From Lactobacillus sp. ESL0791 (GTDB taxonomy: Bacteria > Bacillota > Bacilli > Lactobacillales > Lactobacillaceae): a stretch of 64,000 nt of DNA. This document shows, one piece after another, positions 16,970 to 26,707 of this stretch (position 1 is the first letter of the stretch; every line of letters begins with the position of its first letter). The translations under genes and the position numbers were made by a program. Under the pieces are notes generated by a model. That model saw only the letters and a list, made by a program, of their open reading frames with translations, made no database searches and was not told the origin of the DNA. Location: NCBI RefSeq assembly GCF_029433255.1, contig NZ_JAQTHU010000001.1, positions 1,426,001 through 1,490,000 on the forward strand, written 5' to 3'.

Positions 16970-18901
16970 TTATTTTTCTCTTGAATATGACTTAACATCC
17001 TGGTCGATTTCCTTAATAAATTCGGCCATACTCTTGGAAATTTCTTCTTCAGTACCGTAACGGCGGACATTAACTCCGTTACTTTCCATTTCCTTATCAC
17101 CCAGAACCAAGGTGTACGGAATCTTTTGGGTTTGCGATTCGCGAATCTTGTAGCCCAGTTTTTCATTTCGCAGGTCTGCCTCAGCCCGGAAACCGCGCTT
17201 ATTCAGTTCGTCGCGGACCTTCTTAGCGTAATCGCTGTGGGCATCAGGGTTAACCGGAATGATCTCAACCTGAACCGGTGCCAGCCATGTTGGAAAGGCG
17301 CCCTTGTATATTTCAATCAGGTAAGCAATAAATCTTTCCATCGTGCCGACAATTCCGCGGTGGATCATTACCGGCCGGTGGTCTTCACCGTCTTGACCAA
17401 CATAAGTCAGCTCAAATTGTTCTGGCAGCAGGAAGTCTAATTGAATCGTTGACATCGTCTCGTCGGTACCCAAAGCCGTCTTGGTTTGAATGTCTAATTT
17501 TGGTCCGTAGAAGGCAGCTTCACCTTCGGCCTCAACATAGTCAAGTCCCAGGTCATCCATGGCCTCTTTCAGCATTGACTGGCTTCTCTCCCACATTTCG
17601 TCGTTAGAAAAGTACTTCTTGGTGTTTTTCGGGTCACGGTATGACAGACGGAAGTAATAGTCCTTAATGTCAAAGTCCTTGTAGACATCCAGCACTAATT
17701 TCAATGTTCGAGAAAATTCAGATTTGACTTGATCAAGTGCAACGAAGGTGTGACCATCATTCAGGGTCATTTCTCGCACCCGCTGCAAGCCTGACAAGGC
17801 ACCGGATTTTTCATATCTGTGCATCATTCCCAGTTCGGCAATTCGGATTGGCAGTTCCCGGTAAGAACGAATGTGGTGCTTGTAAATTTGAATATGGGAC
17901 GGGCAGTTCATCGGCCGTATTTCCAGCATTTCGCCGTCACCCATGTCCATTGGCGGAAACATATCGTCACGGTAATGTGCCCAGTGGCCGGAAGTCTTGT
18001 AAGCATCGAGGTTCATCAGTACTGGCGTGTAAACGTGCTGGTAGCCCCAGGCAACTTCCTTGTCGATGATATAGCGCTCGATGACGCGGCGAATTGTTGC
18101 TCCTTTCGGCATCCAGTATGGCAAGCCGGCACCAACTTTCGGATCAACGAAGAAGAGGTCAAGGTCACGGCCGATTGTCCGGTGATCGCGCTCCTTAATG
18201 TCCTCACGCCGCTTCAGGTCGGCATCCAGATCAGCTTTCTTGAAGAAGGCCGTTCCGGAAATTCGCTGCAGCATCGGGTTAGATGATTGGCCCTGCCAGT
18301 AAGCACCGGCAACCGACAAAAGCTTGAACTGTTTAATTTTACCGGTATTTGGCAAAAGGGCTGCGAAGCCGAAATCAACGAAGTCGCCCAGCTTATAAAC
18401 CGCAACCGGATCTTTTTCGTCTTTTAATAAAGCGAGTTTGTATGGATCATCCTTGAAAAGATCTTCAAGTTTACTCTTAGGCATTTCACCATATTCAATT
18501 TTTTCGCCGCTCTTAACGGCTTTTTGCAAAGCTTTTTCCAGCTGTGGCAACTCGTTAATCTTGATTTGATTTTCCTTGTCGGTGTCGACAAAGAAACCAT
18601 CTTTATCAGCTGCATGCTCGCCAAAACGAAGTTCAGGATAAGCCTTCTTGGCAACAGCCTCAAACACAAAGGCAACCGTTGCCCGTAAAACATCTAACCC
18701 TTCTTCATCCTTATCGGTTACAATGGCAACTTCTGCATCCCCGCTGATTTGATAGTCAAGCGGCTTCAGTTGACCGTTAACTTTCCCGGCAACTGCGCTC
18801 TTGGCAAGAGAAGTTGAAATTCCCTTGGCAATTTCTAGAACAGAAACAGTCTCTTCGTAATCTTTCTTTGCGCCGTCCGGCAAAGTAACTGAAAAACTCA
18901 T
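16970..18901 (-). CDS. thrS: Threonine-tRNA ligase
   Basis: This class II aminoacyl-tRNA synthetase charges tRNA-Thr. The roughly 643 residues show a TGS domain (1-60), the editing/SAD domain, the catalytic core with motif 2 [20 protein letters not shown] and zinc-binding Cys of RPMNCPSHI, motif 3 near [14 protein letters not shown], and the anticodon-binding domain after about 535. The start is the ATG at 18901 ([10 protein letters not shown]). A TTG six codons upstream is in frame but overlaps the Shine-Dalgarno sequence. Expression is governed by the T-box immediately upstream. Confidence 0.96.
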   Translation of the reverse strand: MSFSVTLPDGAKKDYEETVSVLEIAKGISTSLAKSAVAGKVNGQLKPLDYQISGDAEVAIVTDKDEEGLDVLRATVAFVFEAVAKKAYPELRFGEHAADKDGFFVDTDKENQIKINELPQLEKALQKAVKSGEKIEYGEMPKSKLEDLFKDDPYKLALLKDEKDPVAVYKLGDFVDFGFAALLPNTGKIKQFKLLSVAGAYWQGQSSNPMLQRISGTAFFKKADLDADLKRREDIKERDHRTIGRDLDLFFVDPKVGAGLPYWMPKGATIRRVIERYIIDKEVAWGYQHVYTPVLMNLDAYKTSGHWAHYRDDMFPPMDMGDGEMLEIRPMNCPSHIQIYKHHIRSYRELPIRIAELGMMHRYEKSGALSGLQRVREMTLNDGHTFVALDQVKSEFSRTLKLVLDVYKDFDIKDYYFRLSYRDPKNTKKYFSNDEMWERSQSMLKEAMDDLGLDYVEAEGEAAFYGPKLDIQTKTALGTDETMSTIQLDFLLPEQFELTYVGQDGEDHRPVMIHRGIVGTMERFIAYLIEIYKGAFPTWLAPVQVEIIPVNPDAHSDYAKKVRDELNKRGFRAEADLRNEKLGYKIRESQTQKIPYTLVLGDKEMESNGVNVRRYGTEEEISKSMAEFIKEIDQDVKSYSREK

Positions 18902-18930
18902 ATTTATGTTTACCTCCAAATATTTTTAAA

Positions 18931-19140
18931 AACAAAAAAGTCCCAGTGCACTAAGCACTGGGACGCATTAACGTGGTTCCACCCAAAATTAAGGTTAAAA
19001 TTAACCTCCTCGTTACGGATCGGTAATGGGATCCAACCATTTTTCAAATTTTGAGTTCAAATGAGTGGGGTGACTTCAAGTAAAGAACTTCCAGAACTAG
19101 GTTCTTCTCTCTGAAACGAAATCATCATGTTCATTGATTG
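18931..19140 (-). promoter_or_regulatory. T-box leader controlling thrS
   Basis: On the minus strand the leader carries the conserved T-box sequence TGGAACCACG (18972-18981). It is followed by a strong terminator hairpin GTCCCAGTGC/GCACTGGGAC (18940-18964) and a T-run. Upstream stem-loop sequence contains an ACC triplet (19069-19071) in a position fitting a threonine specifier. Uncharged tRNA-Thr would stabilise the antiterminator and let thrS be read. Confidence 0.9.
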
Positions 19141-19146
19141 AACCTA

Positions 19147-19174
19147 ATTATAAACAAATTTATTTTTAATGCAA
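19147..19174 (-). promoter_or_regulatory. Promoter of thrS
   Basis: The -35 box TTGCAT (19169-19174), a 16-base spacer and the -10 box TATAAT (19147-19152) on the minus strand sit a few bases ahead of the T-box leader. Confidence 0.65.
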
Positions 19175-19240
19175 GAACTTTTTAAAAAAATATTTAGCAG
19201 CAAAAACTATTCGAACAAATTATCACTACAAATAAATTTT

Positions 19241-20137
19241 TTATCGTCTTCTGTTCTCACCCGCAACCACAACTTCCTTTGCCAAAAAGCGCACGCGCTC
19301 CATCAGTCGGGCAGCCTTGACCGGATCAATGGCATTTTTGGTTTCCTTAAAATGATCTTCCAAGTCTTTCATCGCTAAATTTGAAGAGAAAAAGGTCGGC
19401 AGCACTTTGTCCATGCGTGCCTGTAAAATGACGCCAAGGACATCATCACGCGACCACTGGCTCAGTGTCTCCGCCCCAATGTCATCCAAAATCAGCAGAT
19501 CGCAATCGGCGACCCGTTTAATCTCATCCTGCAAGCTGTTGTCCTCAAAGTGGCTGGATAAGCCGGCAATAAATGTCGGAACGTGCAGGAAAATCACGTT
19601 CTTGCCCATTGCTGCAACCTGGTTAGCCAAACCGGCCAAAAGATAGGTTTTACCGACACCAAAATTACCGGACAAGTACAAGCCTTTTTGGTGCGGCTTT
19701 TCCCCATATTTATCCAAAAAATGACTGATCAAGGCAATCGCCTCGCTTCGTCCCTGAGTAATATCAACCTGGCTTAAGCGAACATCATGCAGGTTCTGCG
19801 GCAAATCAATCAGCTGCAGGTGCTTCTTCGTGCTTTTCTCATGATCGCTGGCAATTTTGGCAGCGGTGGGCTTGTACGTAACATCAATTACATTGTTGTT
19901 CAAAAACAGCTCAGCCTGATACCCGGCCATTGCCTTATTTTGCCCGTATTTTTGCGAATAAAACTTGTATAAATTGGCCATGCTGCGCTCAATCATGGCA
20001 GCATTAACCCGCGCTTGATTTTCTTTAATAAAAGCCTGAATATCCGAATCCGCCAAGACCTTTTGTTTGATTGCAGCCGGATCCCCTAAGTCATATTTTT
20101 TGCTTATTTCTTCGATTATCTTGCCAATTGCCTGCAT
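19241..20137 (-). CDS. dnaI: Primosomal helicase loader DnaI
   Basis: This 298-residue AAA+ ATPase loads the replicative helicase at origins and restart sites. The N-terminal helicase-binding region (1-100) is followed by Walker A GNFGVGKT (157-164), Walker B LLILDDIG (214-221) and an arginine-rich end (RLMERVRFLAKEV). It is the last gene of the polA-to-dnaI run, eight bases after dnaB, as in Bacillus, where DnaB and DnaI act together with DnaD. Confidence 0.94.
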   Translation of the reverse strand: MQAIGKIIEEISKKYDLGDPAAIKQKVLADSDIQAFIKENQARVNAAMIERSMANLYKFYSQKYGQNKAMAGYQAELFLNNNVIDVTYKPTAAKIASDHEKSTKKHLQLIDLPQNLHDVRLSQVDITQGRSEAIALISHFLDKYGEKPHQKGLYLSGNFGVGKTYLLAGLANQVAAMGKNVIFLHVPTFIAGLSSHFEDNSLQDEIKRVADCDLLILDDIGAETLSQWSRDDVLGVILQARMDKVLPTFFSSNLAMKDLEDHFKETKNAIDPVKAARLMERVRFLAKEVVVAGENRRR

Positions 20138-20145
20138 AATTTCAC

Positions 20146-21501
20146 CTACTTCATGCCGTTCTTATCTTCCAAGTTTTTGAAAAATTGTTTTAATTCTTCT
20201 GACGAAACATTTTCCTCATTTTTAGCCTTCGTTTTCGACCAATCTGTGCCCTTTTCGACCCGCTTATGATAGTTATTATAAACCTTCCGTTTCTGGTTCT
20301 TGCCTTCGCGGCGCTTAGTCACGTACGCTAGCGCCTGATCCGCCGTCTTCACGCCGTTCTGCAGCCAGTCATTGGCAATGCTGTAGGCCAAATTAGCAGA
20401 TAAAGCGGGGTTAAAGCCAAGACAGGTATAGATAAGAATGTTGACTAAATCTGCGGGCAGACCGTATTGGTTGTGCAGATTATTGATAATCTGGTTTTCA
20501 CTGGCGTAAACAAAACCGCCCTTTTCCTTTTTCATTTTATATAAAAATTGGGCCGGCGATAACGTCTGGGCCAACCGCAGAATCTTTTGCTCTTTTCCAT
20601 TAAATGCGGAAGTATCCTGCTTATTAGCTGACGGTGCTGCCAATTCCTGCTTAACCTGCTGACGGCGCCCAGTCAAACGGTAATTCTCTGCGAGGCTTTG
20701 GCTGATCTCCCGCATATTTAATGTGTAGCTGCCGTGAAGACACGGCAGTGTCTCGTCAACGAATTCCTGCTCCGATAAACCGTAGGTCTGCATCAGACCC
20801 TGAATCTGCTTTTTGTTCAGTTCAACCTGCTTCTCCGGAATCTGGTAAAGCAAAAATTGCTGCTTCATCAAGTCCCAGTCAACCACCGCATGATCGTTAA
20901 CTTGGGCTTCCTTGACCTGCTCAACCTGATTTTCCTTAGCGGCCTGCTCAACTTCTGCCGATGGATTAATGGCTTCCTGGTCGGGCAAACGGAACACATC
21001 GATAAATGAGGCCGAAACATCCCTGCTGGAATTCAAGCCGTTAACCAAATTTTTTTGTTCCTTAGACCGACTAGCAAATTCATGACTCAAATTCTTAAAG
21101 GAACTAACCCCCACTTTTTCTTTCAGCAGACTGGATAAAAGCGCAGTTGCAAAAAATTCTGCCGCGGATGGCACCTTTAATAATTCAAACGTGATTACTT
21201 GTCCCATGACTTCATTATTCAGCAGCAGCGTTTTGATCAGGCCGACCGCTTCCAACTTGTGCAGTGCCTTAAAGAGGTTTGGTAGGCTGCAGTCAAGCTG
21301 CTCCTGTAAGTGGTAAAGACCCGTAGCATCCGACAAAATGGCATTAGCAGAAAAATCCTCGTTCAGAGTCAAATACAGGGACAAAGCAACGGGACCAACC
21401 AGCGGCTGGTATAACTTAATCAAAATTTTAATGTCATCTGGAAATAAAGCAACCTTGTTGATAATAAAAAATGGCTGCTTGGGATCAGAATTGGAATACA
21501 T
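20146..21501 (-). CDS. dnaB: Replication initiation and membrane attachment protein DnaB
   Basis: This 451-residue Firmicutes DnaB (not the helicase) remodels DNA and co-loads the helicase. It has an N-terminal winged-helix region (start MYSNSDPKQPFF, KALHKLEAVGLIK). A DnaD-like C-terminal domain at about 330-400 contains PADLVNILIYTCL and YVTKRREGKNQ. A basic tail follows. Its ATG overlaps the nrdR stop codon by one base. Confidence 0.93.
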   Translation of the reverse strand: MYSNSDPKQPFFIINKVALFPDDIKILIKLYQPLVGPVALSLYLTLNEDFSANAILSDATGLYHLQEQLDCSLPNLFKALHKLEAVGLIKTLLLNNEVMGQVITFELLKVPSAAEFFATALLSSLLKEKVGVSSFKNLSHEFASRSKEQKNLVNGLNSSRDVSASFIDVFRLPDQEAINPSAEVEQAAKENQVEQVKEAQVNDHAVVDWDLMKQQFLLYQIPEKQVELNKKQIQGLMQTYGLSEQEFVDETLPCLHGSYTLNMREISQSLAENYRLTGRRQQVKQELAAPSANKQDTSAFNGKEQKILRLAQTLSPAQFLYKMKKEKGGFVYASENQIINNLHNQYGLPADLVNILIYTCLGFNPALSANLAYSIANDWLQNGVKTADQALAYVTKRREGKNQKRKVYNNYHKRVEKGTDWSKTKAKNEENVSSEELKQFFKNLEDKNGMK

Positions 21502-21971
21502 TATGAATTTTCCTTCTCCCGTTTAACCATCATGTCTTCCATTGTCTTCATAAAACTGGACATGTCTTTAAATTCGCGGTAAATCGAGGCAAAACGGATA
21601 TAGGCAACATCATCCAAATCAGCCAGTTCATCCATCACAAATTGACCGATTTTTTTTGATGAGATTTCATTGACACCAAGTTTCCTAACCTTGTTTTCAA
21701 CATGGTTGACCAGCTGTTCAAATTCTTCACTGGTAATTGGGCGCTTCTGCCCCGCCGCCATCACACCGTGCAAGATTTTTTTGCGGCTAAAGGGTTCCCG
21801 CGTGCCATCATTCTTAATGACAAGCAAGGGGCTGGTTTCAATCCGCTCAAACGTCGTGAAGCGGAAGCCGCAATTTTCACATTCACGCCTGCGCCTGATT
21901 GCGCGATTTTCGTCGCTGGGACGGGAATCAATTACCCGTGAAGCATTCTGATGACAATTTGGACACTCCAT
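21501..21971 (-). CDS. nrdR: Ribonucleotide reductase repressor NrdR
   Basis: This is a 156-residue zinc-ribbon/ATP-cone repressor that senses dATP/ATP and shuts ribonucleotide reductase genes. Cys3, Cys6, Cys31 and Cys34 bind zinc (MECPNCHQNASRVIDSR, RRECENCGFRFTTFER). The ATP cone spans about 49-139. No nrd operon is in the window, so its targets lie elsewhere. Confidence 0.97.
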   Translation of the reverse strand: MECPNCHQNASRVIDSRPSDENRAIRRRRECENCGFRFTTFERIETSPLLVIKNDGTREPFSRKKILHGVMAAGQKRPITSEEFEQLVNHVENKVRKLGVNEISSKKIGQFVMDELADLDDVAYIRFASIYREFKDMSSFMKTMEDMMVKREKENS

Positions 21972-21973
21972 AA

Positions 21974-22576
21974 TTATGGCTCCTTTTTTATCTGTTTTAA
22001 CAACTGTGTTAGTTTAGCTTCTAATTCTTTTATTGTACCGGTGTTGACCACTACATATGTTGCCAGTTCTTCTTTCGCCGAAAGCGGCATCTGACTGGCA
22101 ATCCGTGCCTGGGCCTCTTCTTTTGTAAGTCCATTGCGTGCCATTAACCGCGCCAGCTGAACAGATTGCGGCACCGTAATCAAAAGGGTGGCGTCAAATT
22201 GAGCACTCATTCCCGCTTCAAACAAGAGTGGGATATCGACAATAAGAAGGGACGCCCTTTTTTGACGCTGCATTTTTATCTCAGCAGCCAGCTCACGATC
22301 AATCAGCGGATGCGTCAGTTCATTTAAAACTTGCAGCTGCTTAGGATCCGAAAAAACCAGCTCACCGAGTTTTTTCCGGTTAACCGTTTGGTCCACATTA
22401 AGAAACTCTTTGCCAAAATGTTTCTTGACCTGCTGCCAACTGGGCTGACCAACATTTAAAAGATCGTGGGCAATCTGGTCGCTGTCAATCACGGGTATGC
22501 CCTGCCTGCTGAAAAAACGATCCGCTGTGCTCTTGCCGCTGGCAATTCCCCCAGTTAGACCCAAAACCAAAGTCAT
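21974..22576 (-). CDS. coaE: Dephospho-CoA kinase
   Basis: This 200-residue kinase performs the last step of coenzyme A synthesis, phosphorylating the 3'-hydroxyl of dephospho-CoA. The P-loop GLTGGIASGKST is at 6-17, DSDQIAHDLL follows, and LLIVDIPLLFEAG is the usual lid-proximal motif. It overlaps mutM by four bases. Confidence 0.95.
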   Translation of the reverse strand: MTLVLGLTGGIASGKSTADRFFSRQGIPVIDSDQIAHDLLNVGQPSWQQVKKHFGKEFLNVDQTVNRKKLGELVFSDPKQLQVLNELTHPLIDRELAAEIKMQRQKRASLLIVDIPLLFEAGMSAQFDATLLITVPQSVQLARLMARNGLTKEEAQARIASQMPLSAKEELATYVVVNTGTIKELEAKLTQLLKQIKKEP

Positions 22577-23403
22577 TTGTAAAGCACCTGACAGCTAGGG
22601 CAAAAAGTGGTACCACGACCGCCGACCTTGATTTTCTCTAAAACCGTGCCGCACAACCTGCATGGTTCCCCTGCATGGCCGTAAACCTGCAGCATTTCCT
22701 GAAAACCGCCAATTTGCCCGTTGGCATCAAGATAGGTGTGGACAGTAGTTCCGTGCTTGGTAATTGCCTGGGCGATCAAAGAATTAATATTGTGCTGCAG
22801 CTCATTGACCTTTTTCGCTGGAATCTTATTGGCCAGACTCAGCGGATGAATTTTTGTCCGCCACAAGACCTCATCAACATAAATGTTGCCCAGACCGGCG
22901 ACAATGCTCTGATCAAGCAGAGTACTTTTGATATTTTTCTTCTTACGACGCAGACCCGCTGCCAAATAGGCCGCCGTAAATTCCGGCGAATTAGGTTCAT
23001 AGCCCAACTTGCTGATTCCAGTGACAACTTTTTCTGTGCCGCTTTCGACAAGCTGCATGCGGCCAAACTTGCGTACATCGTTGTAGCGCAGGGCTGTGTC
23101 ATCAGTAAATTCAAACTGAACATGGTCGTGTTTGTCCTTAGGTTCAGATGCCGTTGTCAGGCGGTACTTTCCTTCCATTCTTAAGTGTGAAACAATCGTT
23201 AGGTTGCCGCTCAAACGAATCAGCAGGTACTTTGCATAACGGTCGATCGTTACAATCTTTTTACCAGGAAGGACCGCCGCAAACTCATTCGGATCGCTGG
23301 CAATAATTTTGGGGTACCACAGCGTCACCTTCTTGATTGTTTTACCCGTAATCAGCGGATTCAACGTTCTTCTAACCGTTTCAACTTCCGGCATCTCTGG
23401 CAT
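22573..23403 (-). CDS. mutM: Formamidopyrimidine-DNA glycosylase
   Basis: This 276-residue base-excision enzyme removes 8-oxoguanine and cuts the abasic site. Catalytic Pro2 and Glu3 are present (MPEMPEVETVRRTL). The H2TH region lies around QSIVAGLGNIYVDEVL, and a C-terminal zinc finger is formed by CRLCG and CPSCQ. It lies 12 bases after polA, an arrangement common in lactobacilli. Confidence 0.96.
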   Translation of the reverse strand: MPEMPEVETVRRTLNPLITGKTIKKVTLWYPKIIASDPNEFAAVLPGKKIVTIDRYAKYLLIRLSGNLTIVSHLRMEGKYRLTTASEPKDKHDHVQFEFTDDTALRYNDVRKFGRMQLVESGTEKVVTGISKLGYEPNSPEFTAAYLAAGLRRKKKNIKSTLLDQSIVAGLGNIYVDEVLWRTKIHPLSLANKIPAKKVNELQHNINSLIAQAITKHGTTVHTYLDANGQIGGFQEMLQVYGHAGEPCRLCGTVLEKIKVGGRGTTFCPSCQVLYK

Positions 23404-23415
23404 TAACTCTTACCT

Positions 23416-26076
23416 CTACTTTGCATCATACCAATTGTGGCCCCAGCCGGAATCCGCAACCAGCGGAATGTCCAGCTTGACTGCTGACTGCATTACTTCT
23501 GGAACAATCTTCTTAATTGTTTCCAGCTCTTCCTTAGGCACATCAAAAATCAACTCATCGTGCACCTGGACTACCATCTTGGTCTTGAGGTGCAATTCGT
23601 CCAGCTTTCTTTGCATATTAATCATAGCAATTTTGATAATATCGGCAGCAGAACCCTGAATCGGCGAATTAATCGCTGTCCGTTCCGCAAATGAGCGCAC
23701 ATTAAAATTCTTGGAATGAATGTCAGGCAGGTAACGACGCCGGTGCATGATCGTTTCGGCATAGCCGTTTTCCCGGGCCACCTGTACGGCCTTATCCATG
23801 TAATCCTTGATCTGCGGATACTGCTCAAAGTAATTATCAATAAATTCCTTGGCCTGCTTGCGGCTGATTCCCAGATTCTTTGACAAGCCGTAATCAGAAA
23901 TACCGTAGACAATCCCAAAGTTAACCGCCTTGGCCCGGCGCCGCATCAGCGGTGTGACCAAATCCGGAGAAGCAAGGTGAAAAATCTTCATTGCCGTGTG
24001 CGAGTGAATGTCATAGCCGGTCTTAAAGGCTTCCTGCATGTTTTCATCACCGGAAACATGGGCCAGGACTCGCAACTCGATTTGTGAATAGTCACAGGAA
24101 AAAATATACCCGTCTTTGGTGGTCGGTACAAAGGCCTTCCTAATCTGTTTGCCCTCTTCCGTCCTTGTCGGAATATTCTGCAGGTTGGGATCAACCGACG
24201 ACAAGCGGCCAGTTGCTGTCAAAGTTTGCAGGTAACGGGTATGAACACGGCCGTCTTTTTGAATCACATCCAGCAAACCCTTAACATAGGTTGACTGAAT
24301 CTTGGCAATCTGCCGGTAATCCAAAATTTCGTTGACAATCGGGCTTTGGGTGCTGAGCTGCTTTAGGACCTCAACCGATGTCGAATAACCCGTTTTGGTT
24401 TTCTTCAGAGGCGGCAGCCCCAGCTTTTCAAACAGAATATGACCCAGCTGCTTAGGTGAATTAAGGTTGAAGCGCTCACCCGCCTGCTGATAAATTTTGT
24501 CTTCCATTTCGTTGAGCTTGACTGCAAATTCATTCTGCAGCTGGATCAGCGTGCCAGCCTCCACCTTCATGCCATTCATTTCCATCACAGCTAATACGCG
24601 AGCCGTCGGAATCTCAATGCTGTCAAACAAGTCATCCTGCTCGTGGTCTTTCAGCTTGGCCAGCAAGATGGCCTTTAATTTAGCCAGTGCCTGGACAATC
24701 GATGCCAGGTGATTGTAAAGCACGGCATCATCGTCAGGAACACGCATACTCTTGCCCTTGCCGTAAACCTCAAGATCGGTTTTGACCGAATAATCATCGT
24801 ATAGGTGGCAGATTTCGCCGACGTCATTTGAATTGTTCTCATTGTTAATCAAGTAGGAAGCCAGCAGCATGTCGTAGTCAATGCCGTGGACCTTGATATC
24901 CAGACGGTTCAGGCCGACCATGGTCCGCTTGAGGTCAAAAACATTTTTAGCAACTTGTTCATCTTCCAGGATCTGCTTCAGCGGTTGTTCCTGCAGCAGC
25001 GACACATCACGGCTGACATAAATTTGCCCAGCAATATTCAAGGCGAAACCAATAAAATCAGCCAGGTGATAATTATCACCTAGCATTCCCAAATAAAAAT
25101 CAATCCTCTTCCTGGGGGCAGCTTTGACCTGAGCAAGTGTTTCTTTATCTAAAACGGTGTAGGCAATCTTTTCTGCTGCGGTGTCATCCTGATCGGTATC
25201 AACCTGCAATTCGCTCAAAAATTTTCGGAAATTCATCTGTTCATAAAATTCTCGCAGCTTCTGATAATCAATCTCTTGGCGCTTGACGTTAGCAATGCCA
25301 ATTGTAACGGGGCTCTCCCGATCAATCGTTGCTAATTTTTTCGCTAAAAAGGCCGTGTCCTTGTCGTTAATCAGATTCTCCTTGAGCTTGGATTTCTTCA
25401 TCTCATCAACGTGGTCATACAAATTTTCAATTGAGCCATACTGCGCAATCAGACGGGAAGCGGTCTTGGGACCGACCTTGGTCACGCCGGGATAATTATC
25501 CGAATTATCCCCCATCAGGGCTTTCATATCAATGAACTGAGTCGGGGTAACTCCATTAACCTTCATCATGTGCTCGGGCGTATAGGCCTCAAGCTTAGAA
25601 ACCCCAGATTTAGTCACCATAATGGTCGTGCTTGGTGAAGCAAGCTGGGTTAAGTCTTTGTCCCCTGTGACTACTGTGGTTTCAAAATCATTTTGCTCAC
25701 CCAGATTGACAAAGGTACCGATAATATCATCGGCCTCATAATTTTTAAGTTCGTAGGTAGCAATGCCCAAATCGTGCAGCATTTCCTGAATGTAGGGCAG
25801 CTGTTCCAGCAATTCACTCGGCGTCTTCTGCCGGCCACCCTTATAGTCGCTATACATCTTGTTTCTAAACGTCATCTTGCCAGCATCGAAGGCAACAAGG
25901 ACATGAGTTGGCTTTACGTCTTTCAGCAGGACATCCAGCATATTTTTGAAGGCATAAATGGCATTGGTATGAAGGCCTTCAGGATTCTTAAAGTCTTCGA
26001 GCTGACGATAAAGGGCATAGAAGGCCCGAAAAGAAACAGAATTTCCGTCAATTAAAAGCAATTTTTTAGCAGCCAT
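23416..26076 (-). CDS. polA: DNA polymerase I
   Basis: This 886-residue protein removes RNA primers and fills gaps. An active 5'-nuclease domain (1-290, with LLIDGNSVSFRAFYAL and AFDAGKMTFR) leads. A degenerate 3'-5' exonuclease fold (about 300-470) lacks the usual DxE residues, as in other Firmicutes. The polymerase domain holds DYSQIELRVLAHVSGD and VHDELIFDVP. It heads the polA-mutM-coaE-nrdR-dnaB-dnaI run. Confidence 0.97.
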   Translation of the reverse strand: MAAKKLLLIDGNSVSFRAFYALYRQLEDFKNPEGLHTNAIYAFKNMLDVLLKDVKPTHVLVAFDAGKMTFRNKMYSDYKGGRQKTPSELLEQLPYIQEMLHDLGIATYELKNYEADDIIGTFVNLGEQNDFETTVVTGDKDLTQLASPSTTIMVTKSGVSKLEAYTPEHMMKVNGVTPTQFIDMKALMGDNSDNYPGVTKVGPKTASRLIAQYGSIENLYDHVDEMKKSKLKENLINDKDTAFLAKKLATIDRESPVTIGIANVKRQEIDYQKLREFYEQMNFRKFLSELQVDTDQDDTAAEKIAYTVLDKETLAQVKAAPRKRIDFYLGMLGDNYHLADFIGFALNIAGQIYVSRDVSLLQEQPLKQILEDEQVAKNVFDLKRTMVGLNRLDIKVHGIDYDMLLASYLINNENNSNDVGEICHLYDDYSVKTDLEVYGKGKSMRVPDDDAVLYNHLASIVQALAKLKAILLAKLKDHEQDDLFDSIEIPTARVLAVMEMNGMKVEAGTLIQLQNEFAVKLNEMEDKIYQQAGERFNLNSPKQLGHILFEKLGLPPLKKTKTGYSTSVEVLKQLSTQSPIVNEILDYRQIAKIQSTYVKGLLDVIQKDGRVHTRYLQTLTATGRLSSVDPNLQNIPTRTEEGKQIRKAFVPTTKDGYIFSCDYSQIELRVLAHVSGDENMQEAFKTGYDIHSHTAMKIFHLASPDLVTPLMRRRAKAVNFGIVYGISDYGLSKNLGISRKQAKEFIDNYFEQYPQIKDYMDKAVQVARENGYAETIMHRRRYLPDIHSKNFNVRSFAERTAINSPIQGSAADIIKIAMINMQRKLDELHLKTKMVVQVHDELIFDVPKEELETIKKIVPEVMQSAVKLDIPLVADSGWGHNWYDAK

Positions 26077-26707
26077 TTGTTCTCCTTTAATACAACAAAT
26101 TAATCTCTTACCTATTTTACCAGTTTTTGCTCTTTTCTAGCAGTCTTAAGTTCATATAAAGGCAATGATTAAAATTTCCCGGGGAATAATACGAAAATAT
26201 TAAACGTGCCCTCAAACATGATAATTAAAATTAACAAGCAAAAAAGAGGCAACTATAAGCAAGCGCCCCTTTTCATGTACGGTAAAAATAATTTTAATGT
26301 ATTAGCGCCCGTTCTTTAATTCTGGGGCTATCCCTCCTCCCAAGGATTTGTCTTTATCCTTTTATAAAATAACAATTTATCATTTATGTTATTTAAATTC
26401 ATTAAAAATATTATATCTTTATATTATCATTAATTTGATAAAATTTAAACAACTTTTTAAAATAATATTAAATAATTCCTTTAATTACCAGCTAGTCTTA
26501 AGATTAAGATTATAGTTATGGCTTTATTTTGTAAGACATTTTTATAAATCAAAGCACAACAAATTGTAGCTTAAATTAGAAAATATTTTTTATGCTGATA
26601 ATTTTTGGCAAATAGTTATTTAATTTTAAAATAATTTGCTTTCCGTATAATCAAAAACAGCATTCAGTATACTGCCGAACATCGTTTTAAATATTTTTTG
26701 CTCGTAA
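26077..26707. other. Intergenic border between housekeeping block and adhesin island
   Basis: This AT-rich stretch has no convincing gene. It holds the polA promoter region on its left and, at 26240-26360, a GC-richer segment with a terminator that may be an RNA gene (listed separately). The rest (26360-26707) shows nothing I can name. Confidence 0.6.
26240..26360 (-). ncRNA. Candidate small RNA or small-gene remnant ending in a terminator
   Basis: On the minus strand a GC-rich island (about 26285-26345) lies within very AT-rich DNA. It is followed by a stem AAAAGGGGC/GCCTCTTTT (one G-U pair) at 26240-26275 and a T-run, which looks like an intrinsic terminator. One frame reads KDKDKSLGGGIAPELKNGR before a stop, but a stop codon lies directly upstream and no start with a ribosome site is present. 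An RNA, a type I toxin-antitoxin remnant or the end of a lost gene are all possible. Confidence 0.3.

Noticed and set aside
23416..26076. Loss of proofreading in DNA polymerase I as a notable defect
   Set aside because: A degenerate 3'-5' exonuclease domain is normal for Firmicutes PolA.
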